This document shows, one piece after another, positions 1 to 5,151 of a stretch of 5,664 bases of DNA (its first letter is position 1; each line of letters opens with the position of its first letter). The position numbers and the translations under genes were made by a program. The notes under the pieces are model-generated. The model worked only from the letters and a program-made list of their open reading frames with translations. It ran no database searches and was not told where the DNA came from. The stretch spans positions 1 through 5,664 of the forward strand of contig JACQZD010000163.1 in assembly GCA_016207865.1 (NCBI GenBank). The letters run 5' to 3'. The stretch comes from Nitrospirota bacterium (GTDB lineage Bacteria > Nitrospirota > Thermodesulfovibrionia > UBA6902 > DSMQ01).

Positions 1-1
1 C

Positions 2-673
2 GCGAAGTTTCAGACCTTCGGGTGCGCAAGCGCCATTGCATCTTCCACGGCGCTTACGGAATTGATAAAAGGCAAAACCGTAGATGAGGCGTTGAAGGTC
101 ACAAATCAGGACATTGCCGAATATCTCGGCGGCCTGCCGCGTGAAAAGATGCACTGCTCTGTGATGGGGCGCGAGGCGCTTGAGGCGGCCGCTGCCGATT
201 ATAAAGGGGAGAAATTACCTAAGGCTGAAGAAGGTGAACTGGTCTGTGAATGTTTCGGCGTTGCGGATGAAAAAATCAGGCGTGCAATTATAGAAAACAA
301 TTTAAAGACGGCTGAAGATGTCACAAACTTTACAAAGGCAGGAGGCGGATGCGGAAAATGCGTCCCGAAGATTGAAGAAATTCTCCGGCAGGTATGGACC
401 GGAAAGACTGCGGAGAAAATTATTCCCGCCAAATCTAAACTCACAAACATCCAGAAAATTGCTATGATACAAGATGTCATTGAAAAGGAAATCAGACCCC
501 TGCTTCAGACGCACGGGGGCGATGTGGAATTGGTGGACGTTGAAGGGAATAGAGTCACGGTATCTCTTAGGGCCATGTGCACGGAGTGCGTCATGGCTGA
601 TGTTACCGTTAAAGACAGTGAGAAAAAGCTGAGGGAGCTTGTAAGTAAAGAATTGACGGTAGAGGCTGGATGA
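2..673 (+). CDS. nifU: NifU-type Fe-S cluster scaffold protein, 5' partial
   Basis: NifU is a cytoplasmic scaffold on which [Fe-S] clusters are built from sulfur supplied by NifS and then passed to apoproteins. The frame is open to the left edge, so the true start is outside the window; an in-frame TTG at 62 lies inside the conserved scaffold domain and is not the start. There are 223 visible residues. The first part is the end of the IscU-like domain, with two of its three ligand cysteines visible (FGCAS, codon 23-25; MHCSVM, codon 155-157). Next is the BFD-like [2Fe-2S] domain with C-E-C (245-253) and CGKC (350-361). Last is the Nfu domain with CTEC (578-589). By comparison with Azotobacter NifU, where the FGC cysteine is about residue 62, about 54 residues are missing and the full protein would be near 280 aa, normal for three-domain NifU. 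It is followed by nifS. Whether it serves nitrogenase or general Fe-S assembly cannot be told, as no nif structural gene is present. Confidence 0.93.
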   Translation, partial: AKFQTFGCASAIASSTALTELIKGKTVDEALKVTNQDIAEYLGGLPREKMHCSVMGREALEAAAADYKGEKLPKAEEGELVCECFGVADEKIRRAIIENNLKTAEDVTNFTKAGGGCGKCVPKIEEILRQVWTGKTAEKIIPAKSKLTNIQKIAMIQDVIEKEIRPLLQTHGGDVELVDVEGNRVTVSLRAMCTECVMADVTVKDSEKKLRELVSKELTVEAG

Positions 674-675
674 AA

Positions 676-763
676 TGTCATTGAGAGGTCCCGATTTATC
701 GGGGCAGAAGCAATCTTGTAACTGGTAATTCTTCGTCCCGATGTGTCGGGACTCAGAATAACA
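676..763. repeat. 88-bp palindromic MITE-like element between nifU and nifS
   Basis: The ends are imperfect inverted repeats: TGTCATTGAG at the left, and CTCAGAATAACA at the right, whose complement starts TGTTATTCTGAG. Two internal hairpins share a core. The first is GTCCCGAT/ATCGGGGC at 688-705, with one G-T pair and almost no loop. The second is a perfect 7-bp stem, GTCCCGA/TCGGGAC, at 735-752 with a 4-base loop. The element starts 2 bp after the nifU stop and ends 3 bp before the nifS ribosome binding site, so it fills the spacer. It has no coding capacity and no clear target-site duplication. The layout (TGTCATT, hairpin, GAAGCAATCT, hairpin, AATAACA) resembles non-coding dispersed repeats common in some Nitrospirota and Deltaproteobacteria. 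That is recognition from memory, not a search. In RNA the hairpins could protect or weaken the nifU-nifS transcript. Confidence 0.62.
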
Positions 764-766
764 CGC

Positions 767-771
767 AGAGG
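767..771 (+). promoter_or_regulatory. nifS ribosome binding site
   Basis: AGAGG lies 8 bases before the ATG at 780 and begins just after the palindromic element ends. It supports ATG 780 as the nifS start, which also fits the conserved N-terminus MKEIYLDNNATT. Confidence 0.6.
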
Positions 772-779
772 TTTTTAAA

Positions 780-1824
780 ATGAAAGAAATTTATTTAGAC
801 AACAATGCAACGACGAGAGTTGCGGATGAAGTTATTGAGGCGATGCTTCCGTATTACAGGACGCTTTACGGCAATCCCTCAAGCATGCACACCTTCGGCG
901 GACAGGTTCACAGGAAGATTGAGGAGGCGCGGCAGGAAGTTGCGCAGTTAATCAACGCCGAGCCTGAAGAAATAATTTTTACAAGCTGCGGCACTGAGAG
1001 CGACAACACGGCCCTCATGAGCGCTATTGAAACAAATCCGCAGAAGAAACACATCATAACTACAAAGGTTGAACACCGTTGTGTCAATAATGTTTGCCAA
1101 TAACGAAACCGGCATGATTTTCCCTATGAAGGAAATTGCGGAGATTGTAAAATACAGGGGTGTGCTTCTTCATACCGATGCTGTGCAGGTTGTAGGTAAG
1201 CTGCCGGTTGATGTGAGAAGCCTTCCCGTTGACATGCTTTCTATTTCAGGGCATAAACTCCATGCGCCGAAGGGGATAGGCGCGCTTTATGTCAGAAAGG
1301 GGACAAGGTTTTCTCCCTATATAATCGGCGGTCATCAGGAAAAGGGCCGGAGGGCCGGCACTGAAAATGTCGCATCCATGATTGGATTAGGCAAGGCCTG
1401 TCTGCTTGCAAAAAAACATATGCACGAGGAACACACAACAATAAAGGAATTAAGGGACAGGCTTGAACAGGGACTTTTAAAATCATGCCCGAATGCAAGA
1501 ATTAACGGCGGCGTAGAAAACAGGCTGCCAAACACCACGAACATAAGTTTTGAATATGTTGAAGGTGAGGCGATTTTATTACGGCTTAATGAAGACAACA
1601 TCTGCGCATCATCAGGCTCCGCATGCACGTCAGGCGCTCTTGAGCCGTCCCATGTGCTGAGGGCCATGGGAGTTCCTTTCACGGCAATTCACGGCTCCAT
1701 AAGATTTTCCCTGAGCAGATACAACACAAGCGAAGAAATTGATTTGGTCCTTAAAAAAATGCCTGCGATTATAAAAGAGCTAAGGGAATTAAGCCCGTAC
1801 GGGAGGAAAGAAAAAACCGGGTGA
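780..1824 (+). pseudogene. nifS: NifS-type cysteine desulfurase, disrupted by internal deletion and frameshift
   Basis: NifS is a PLP enzyme that takes sulfur from L-cysteine, giving alanine and an enzyme-bound persulfide that is passed to NifU. The 5' part, in the frame of ATG 780, encodes the normal N-terminus (YLDNNATT, GNPSSMH, FTSCGTESDN) up to TTKVEH, whose His (1074-1076) stacks on PLP in this family. That frame then runs into a TAA at 1101-1103. The remainder lies in the +1 frame from about 1072: VSIMFANNETG, HTDAVQ, the SGHK motif with the PLP lysine at 1255-1257, RRAGTEN, and SSGSACTSG with the catalytic Cys at 1624-1626, ending at TGA 1822-1824. In intact relatives about 50 residues separate the VEH His from the NNE Asn; here there are 8-9. 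So about 40-45 codons are missing and the deleted length is not a multiple of three. The tail (EPSHVLRAMGVPFTAIHGSIRFS) is NifS- rather than IscS-like. As written, no active enzyme can be made. It may be a real pseudogene or an assembly error. Confidence 0.87.
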
Positions 1825-1860
1825 TTTGTGTTATAGTTATGAGACGCTTTTAGCAATACC

Positions 1861-1886
1861 GCATTTTCTGACCGCAGTTAAAATGC
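1861..1886 (+). other. hairpin just upstream of the rpsL promoter
   Basis: GCATTTT (1861-1867) pairs with AAAATGC (1880-1886). Inside, CTG pairs with CAG around an ACCG loop, with a 2-base bulge at 1878-1879, giving a 10-bp stem. It ends 3 bp before the -35 box of the next promoter and 37 bp after nifS. No T-run follows directly, so it is not a standard intrinsic terminator. It could still mark the 3' end of the nifS transcript or be an operator. Function is inferred only from position. Confidence 0.35.
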
Positions 1887-1889
1887 CTA

Positions 1890-1918
1890 TTGACAAAAAA
1901 GTTTTTACCTGATAAAAT
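1890..1918 (+). promoter_or_regulatory. sigma70-type promoter for the str operon
   Basis: A consensus -35 TTGACA (1890-1895) is separated by exactly 17 bp from a -10 TAAAAT (1913-1918), which matches TATAAT at 5 of 6 positions. Transcription should start near 1925, giving an rpsL leader of about 135 nt. This is the strongest promoter match in the window and is what one expects ahead of highly expressed ribosomal protein genes. It shows that the str genes do not depend on read-through from nifS. Confidence 0.75.
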
Positions 1919-2010
1919 TGTAAAGTTTTCCTCATGATAGAGTATTAAGGCTAAATAAACTAAATAGGAGTTTAGTCATAAAAACATCTGTTAAGGAAAA
2001 TAAAATCGCT

Positions 2011-2046
2011 GTAAAGCTTTTTGATATTGTAAAGCTTTCTGATATT
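2011..2046. repeat. 18-bp tandem duplication in the rpsL leader
   Basis: Copy 1 is gtaaagctttttgatatt (2011-2028) and copy 2 is gtaaagctttctgatatt (2029-2046), with 17 of 18 bases identical. Each contains the palindrome AAAGCTTT (2013-2020 and 2031-2038), so two palindromes sit 18 bp apart. A partial relative, gtaaagtttt, is at 1920-1929 near the predicted transcription start. The second copy ends 4 bp before the rpsL Shine-Dalgarno sequence. Confidence 0.85.
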
Positions 2047-2050
2047 AAAC

Positions 2051-2056
2051 GGAGGA
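2051..2056 (+). promoter_or_regulatory. rpsL ribosome binding site, close to a TTG start
   Basis: GGAGGA ends only 3 bases before the TTG at 2060. It is a strong Shine-Dalgarno sequence with an unusually short spacer. The frame is closed upstream by TAA at 2030-2032, and no ATG or GTG lies between, so TTG is the best start and gives the standard S12 beginning MPTIAQLV. Confidence 0.7.
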
Positions 2057-2059
2057 CCA

Positions 2060-2431
2060 TTGCCGACGATAGCGCAGCTTGTAAAACAGGGGAGACAACA
2101 GGTTGTAAACCGGACCAAGAGTCCTGCGCTGATGCTTTGTCCTCAGAAGAGGGGAGTATGCACCAGAGTTTATACGACAACTCCCAAGAAACCCAACTCT
2201 GCATTAAGGAAGGTCGCAAGAATACGGCTTACGAACGGGATGGAAGTCACCGCATATATCCCCGGCGTTGGTCATAACCTCCAGGAACATTCAATTGTCC
2301 TTATAAGAGGGGGGAGGGTCAAGGACCTTCCCGGAGTCAGATACCACATTGTAAGAGGCACCCTCGATACCCTTGGTGTTGCCGACCGCAGGCGGGGCAG
2401 ATCAAAATACGGCGCCAAGAGGCCTAAATAA
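2060..2431 (+). CDS. rpsL: 30S ribosomal protein S12
   Basis: S12 sits at the decoding centre of the small ribosomal subunit and affects tRNA selection and accuracy. The 123-aa product has the family's usual length. It has the N-terminal MPTIAQLV, the CPQKRGVCTRVYTTTPKKPNSA segment (about residues 27-48), GHNLQEHS (71-78), GGRVKDLPGVRYH (84-96) and a basic tail ending SKYGAKRPK. Lys43 and Lys88, positions where changes give streptomycin resistance in E. coli, are wild type, and Asp89 next to Lys88, the methylthiolated Asp in many bacteria, is present. It starts with TTG behind GGAGGA and is the first gene of the str operon, following the promoter at 1890. rpsG begins 18 bp downstream. Confidence 0.97.
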   Translation: MPTIAQLVKQGRQQVVNRTKSPALMLCPQKRGVCTRVYTTTPKKPNSALRKVARIRLTNGMEVTAYIPGVGHNLQEHSIVLIRGGRVKDLPGVRYHIVRGTLDTLGVADRRRGRSKYGAKRPK

Positions 2432-2449
2432 TTTTAAGGAAACCAAACG

Positions 2450-2920
2450 ATGCCAAGAAGAAGAGTCATTGACAAAAGAGAAATATTACCGGATTCAAAA
2501 TATAACAACAAACTTATAAGCAAGTTTGTCAATACGCTGATGAGCGACGGAAAAAAATCAGTGGCAGAGGGCGTTTGTTATGACGCGCTTGAAATTATCA
2601 AGTCAAATTCCGGAAGCGATCCTCTCAAGGTTTTTAAAACCGCTATTGACAATGTGAAACCGGCTATTGAAGTTAAACCGAGGCGTGTCGGCGGAGCTAC
2701 GTATCAGGTGCCCGTGGATGTGAGGCCTCAGAGAAAAATAGCGCTTGCGTTCAGATGGATTATAGATTATTCGCGTCAGAGACCGGAAAAGACAATGGCA
2801 GGAAAACTGGCCGCCGAGCTTACGGATGCAGCCAATAATAAGGGATTATCTATTAAAAAGAGGGAAGACACCCATAAGATGGCGGAGGCTAACAAGGCTT
2901 TTGCCCACTATAGATGGTAA
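2450..2920 (+). CDS. rpsG: 30S ribosomal protein S7
   Basis: S7 is a primary 16S rRNA-binding protein that starts assembly of the 30S head and lies near the E site. The 156-aa product is full length. Family segments are MPRRRVIDKREILPDSKYN at the start, FVNTLMSDGKKSVAE (about 26-40), VKPRRVGGATYQVPVDVRPQR (about 75-95), RPEKTMAGKLAAEL (about 111-124) and the end KREDTHKMAEANKAFAHYRW. The ATG has AAGGA (2436-2440) 9 bases upstream. The gene lies 18 bp after rpsL and 15 bp before fusA, so it is co-transcribed. S7 is the autoregulator of the E. coli str operon, but the short spacer here leaves no room for the E. coli-type RNA target. Confidence 0.98.
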   Translation: MPRRRVIDKREILPDSKYNNKLISKFVNTLMSDGKKSVAEGVCYDALEIIKSNSGSDPLKVFKTAIDNVKPAIEVKPRRVGGATYQVPVDVRPQRKIALAFRWIIDYSRQRPEKTMAGKLAAELTDAANNKGLSIKKREDTHKMAEANKAFAHYRW

Positions 2921-2924
2921 AAAC

Positions 2925-2930
2925 AGGGGA
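2925..2930 (+). promoter_or_regulatory. fusA ribosome binding site ahead of a TTG start
   Basis: AGGGGA lies 5 bases before the TTG at 2936. The next in-frame ATG is inside the G1 motif (IMAHIDAGK) and would remove essential residues, so TTG is the likely start. Confidence 0.6.
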
Positions 2931-2935
2931 ATACA

Positions 2936-5014
2936 TTGGAAAGCAATTCTTTAAGACAGACAAGAAATATCGGTATCATGGCGCACATAGATGCAGGGAA
3001 AACTACGACTACGGAGCGTATTCTTTACTACACGGGAGTTACCTATAAAATGGGGGAAGTTCACGAAGGGACTGCTGTTATGGACTGGATGCCTCAGGAG
3101 CAGGAAAGGGGCATTACCATTACCTCTGCCGCAACGACATGTTTCTGGAAAGACCACAGGATTAATATTATTGATACGCCCGGTCATGTGGATTTCACTG
3201 TTGAGGTTGAGCGGTCGCTGAGAGTGCTTGACGGCGCGGTTGCAGTCTTTGATGCGGTTGCCGGCGTTGAACCCCAGTCTGAGACCGTATGGAGACAGGC
3301 GGAAAAATACAAGGTCCCCAGAATTGCATTCATGAATAAGATGGATAAGGTCGGCGCGGATTTTTTTATGAGCGTCAACTCCATGATTGAGCGGCTCGGG
3401 GCGTCGCCTGTTATCGTGCAGATACCTATCGGCAAGGAAGACGCATTCAAAGGGCTTATTGACCTTGTGACCATGAAGGCATATTTTTTTGAAGATGAAA
3501 CCGTCGGGGCTAAATACACAGAGGCGGATATTCCGCAGGAGCTTCTTCCGCAGGCGCTTGAACAGAGGGAAAAAATGATTGAGGCGCTTGCTGATTTTGA
3601 CGAGACGCTAATGGATAAATATATTGCGGGGAAAGAAGTGGAAGCCGGAGAGATTAAGGCGGCGTTAAGAAAAGGAACCGTAGATCTGAGGATTAATCCT
3701 GTTGTCTGCGGCTCGGCCTTTAAGAACAAGGGAGTGCAGCAGCTTCTTGATACCATTGTTGATTTTCTGCCGTGCCCCCTGGACGTCCCGCCCATGACAG
3801 GCATAGAGCCGCATTCAGGCAAGGAAGTACAAAGAAAGGTCTCTGACAGCGAGCCTTTTTCAGCGCTTGTCTTTAAGATAATGACAGACCCTTATGTGGG
3901 ACAGCTTTCATTCCTCAGGGTTTACTCGGGAGTAATGAACACGGGCTCATATATTTATAACTCAACAAAGGACAGCAGGGAGCGCATTGGCCGGCTCCTT
4001 AAAATGCATGCCAATAAGAGGGAAGACATTAAAGAAGTTTCAGCAGGGGATATTGTTGCGGCGGTCGGATTAAAAAACACCCTCACAGGCGACACCCTTT
4101 GCAATGAAGACCATCCTATCATACTTGAATCAATAGAATTCCCGGTGCCTGTCATCTCTGTTGCAATTGAACCAAAGACAAAGGCGGACCAGGAAAAGCT
4201 TTCTGTCTCATTAGGAAAGCTTACGCAGGAAGACCCGTCTTTCAAGGTTAACTTTGATGAAGAGACAGGCCAGACCATCATATCAGGCATGGGCGAACTG
4301 CATCTTGAAATAATCGTGGACCGGCTTATGCGCGAATTTAAAGTCGGCGCAAACGTAGGCAAGCCGCAGGTTGCTTACAGGGAGACGGTAAAGAAAAAGG
4401 CTGAGGCCGAGGGGAAATATATCAGGCAGACCGGCGGCAGGGGACAGTACGGACATGTTTATATTGAACTTGAACCCCAGGAGCCGGGCAAGGGTTTTGA
4501 GTTTGTAAATAAGGTAGTAGGAGGCTCGGTGCCGAGGGAATACATAGCTCCGGTTGAAAAAGGCATTAAAGAGGCGCTTGAAACCGGCGTGCTTGCGGGC
4601 TATCCGGTGGTTGATGTAAAGGTTACGCTGACTGACGGCTCATACCATGATGTTGATTCCTCTGAAATGGCTTTTAAGATAGCCGGCTCCATGGCGTTTA
4701 AAGAAGCCGCCAAAAGAGCCCATCCGGTGCTCCTGGAGCCGATTATGAATATTGAAGTTGTTACGCCCCAGGAATATATGGGCGATGTTATCGGCGATTT
4801 GAATTCCAGAAGGGGCAAGATTCAAACCATAGGGCAGAGGGGTACGACTCAGATAATTGCCGCACAGGTGCCGCTGGCGTCAATGTTTAATTATGCCACA
4901 GACCTGAGGTCCAGGACGCAGGGTCGTGCGACATATACACTGCAATTTTCTCATTATGATGAAATTCCGCGCGGAATTTCTGAAGAAATAATAGCAAAGG
5001 TTAAGGGAGAATAG
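2936..5014 (+). CDS. fusA: translation elongation factor G
   Basis: EF-G is a cytoplasmic GTPase that drives tRNA-mRNA translocation and, with RRF, ribosome recycling. The 692-aa product is full length. The G domain shows G1 AHIDAGKT (16-23), switch I ERGITI (57-62), G3 DTPGH (80-84), G4 NKMD (134-137) and a G5-like GSAFKNKG (259-266). Domain II follows (from about 300: EPFSALVFKIMTDPYVGQLSFLR), then domain III with GMGELHLEI. Domain IV has GGRGQYGH and the tip loop SYHDVDSSE, whose His571 corresponds to the translocation histidine H583 of E. coli. Domain V has LEPIMNIEVVTP and GDVIGDLNSRRG. No key residue is missing. The TTG start gives MESNSLRQTRNIGIM, matching the usual short N-terminal lead-in. 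It follows rpsG by 15 bp, the standard place for the main EF-G gene. Ile is mostly ATT or ATC (2 ATA among the first 16). Confidence 0.98.
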   Translation: MESNSLRQTRNIGIMAHIDAGKTTTTERILYYTGVTYKMGEVHEGTAVMDWMPQEQERGITITSAATTCFWKDHRINIIDTPGHVDFTVEVERSLRVLDGAVAVFDAVAGVEPQSETVWRQAEKYKVPRIAFMNKMDKVGADFFMSVNSMIERLGASPVIVQIPIGKEDAFKGLIDLVTMKAYFFEDETVGAKYTEADIPQELLPQALEQREKMIEALADFDETLMDKYIAGKEVEAGEIKAALRKGTVDLRINPVVCGSAFKNKGVQQLLDTIVDFLPCPLDVPPMTGIEPHSGKEVQRKVSDSEPFSALVFKIMTDPYVGQLSFLRVYSGVMNTGSYIYNSTKDSRERIGRLLKMHANKREDIKEVSAGDIVAAVGLKNTLTGDTLCNEDHPIILESIEFPVPVISVAIEPKTKADQEKLSVSLGKLTQEDPSFKVNFDEETGQTIISGMGELHLEIIVDRLMREFKVGANVGKPQVAYRETVKKKAEAEGKYIRQTGGRGQYGHVYIELEPQEPGKGFEFVNKVVGGSVPREYIAPVEKGIKEALETGVLAGYPVVDVKVTLTDGSYHDVDSSEMAFKIAGSMAFKEAAKRAHPVLLEPIMNIEVVTPQEYMGDVIGDLNSRRGKIQTIGQRGTTQIIAAQVPLASMFNYATDLRSRTQGRATYTLQFSHYDEIPRGISEEIIAKVKGE

Positions 5015-5018
5015 AAAG

Positions 5019-5131
5019 ACAGTTAACAGTTAACTGTTGACAGTTATGAGTTAAGGAAATAAAGACAGATGAGAGTTAAGAGTTTTGGAATATTTTTTAT
5101 AATTTTTAACTTTTAACTTTACACTTTTAAC
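5019..5131. repeat. opposed heptamer repeat arrays between fusA and tuf
   Basis: The left array (5019-5053) is five 7-bp units in register: ACAGTTA, ACAGTTA, ACTGTTG, ACAGTTA, TGAGTTA. After an 18-bp break come AGAGTTA and AGAGTTT (5072-5085). The right array (5104-5131) is TTTTAAC, TTTTAAC, TTTACAC, TTTTAAC. The right units are complementary to the AGTTAA core of the left. The best pairing is 5072-5084 with 5108-5120, 13 bp including two G-U pairs, around a 23-base AT-rich loop. No T-run follows the stem, so it is not a normal terminator. Short heptanucleotide tandem repeats of this sort are known in cyanobacteria and some other bacteria; no function can be assigned here. Confidence 0.8.
5076..5103 (+). 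promoter_or_regulatory. candidate tuf promoter
   Basis: A perfect TATAAT (5098-5103) lies 16 bp after TTAAGA (5076-5081), which matches the -35 consensus at 4 of 6 positions. It lies 48 bp upstream of the tuf ATG. A separate perfect TTGACA at 5037-5042 has only a poor -10 (TAAAGA) 17 bp downstream. In such AT-rich DNA a chance TATAAT is possible, but a second promoter for tuf within the str operon is common in bacteria. Confidence 0.38.
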
Positions 5132-5140
5132 TGTATTTAA

Positions 5141-5147
5141 AAGGAGG
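5141..5147 (+). promoter_or_regulatory. strong tuf ribosome binding site
   Basis: AAGGAGG lies 4 bases before the ATG at 5152. It is the fullest Shine-Dalgarno match in the window and fits the very high expression expected of EF-Tu. Confidence 0.75.
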
Positions 5148-5151
5148 GCAT

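Larger units (their letters stand above)
1925..2059 (+). promoter_or_regulatory. repeat-bearing 5' leader of the rpsL mRNA
   Basis: This AT-rich leader runs from the predicted transcription start to the rpsL start codon. It contains a 9-bp tandem repeat, CTAAATAAA/CTAAATAGG (1951-1968), a small hairpin ACTAAA/TTTAGT (1959-1976) with AGGAG in its loop, and an 18-bp tandem duplication (2011-2046). In E. coli the str operon is controlled by S7 binding the rpsL-rpsG spacer. Here that spacer is only 18 bp, so any autoregulatory RNA site may lie in this leader instead. That role is inference. Confidence 0.4.

Noticed and set aside
62..64. In-frame TTG that would make a 203-aa nifU product
   Set aside because: The frame is open to the window edge and the residues before it (AKFQTFGCASAIASSTALTE) are conserved NifU scaffold sequence with a ligand cysteine.
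688..752. CRISPR-like repeat pair
   Set aside because: Only two short hairpin cores are present, with no regular repeat-spacer structure.
1074..1103. Programmed ribosomal frameshift in nifS
   Set aside because: A frameshift alone cannot explain the missing 40-45 residues, and no slippery heptamer with a downstream structure is apparent.
1335..1682. 115-codon minus-strand open frame inside nifS
   Set aside because: It is the reverse shadow of conserved NifS sequence, with no credible product.
1794..1803. Palindrome CCCGTACGGG near the end of nifS as a terminator stem
   Set aside because: It has no loop, lies within coding sequence and is not followed by a T-run.
1069..1824. The 3' half of nifS as an independent gene of 251 aa
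   Set aside because: It starts mid-domain at a TTG with no ribosome binding site and lacks the N-terminal half of the aminotransferase fold; it is the rest of a broken nifS.
1932..2219. 95-codon minus-strand open frame across the rpsL leader
   Set aside because: Its 5' part is antisense to rpsL and the rest covers the predicted leader; it has no recognisable protein features.
2991..3221. 76-codon plus-strand open frame within fusA
   Set aside because: It is an alternative frame of the conserved EF-G G domain without its own ribosome binding site.
3184..3822. 212-codon open frame on the minus strand inside fusA
   Set aside because: It is antisense to a fully conserved EF-G; its Ser/Thr-rich, low-complexity content is typical of a reverse shadow, and no family is recognisable.
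5072..5120. Intrinsic terminator between fusA and tuf
   Set aside because: The 13-bp stem is AT-rich with a 23-base loop and no T-run follows, so terminator character is poor.
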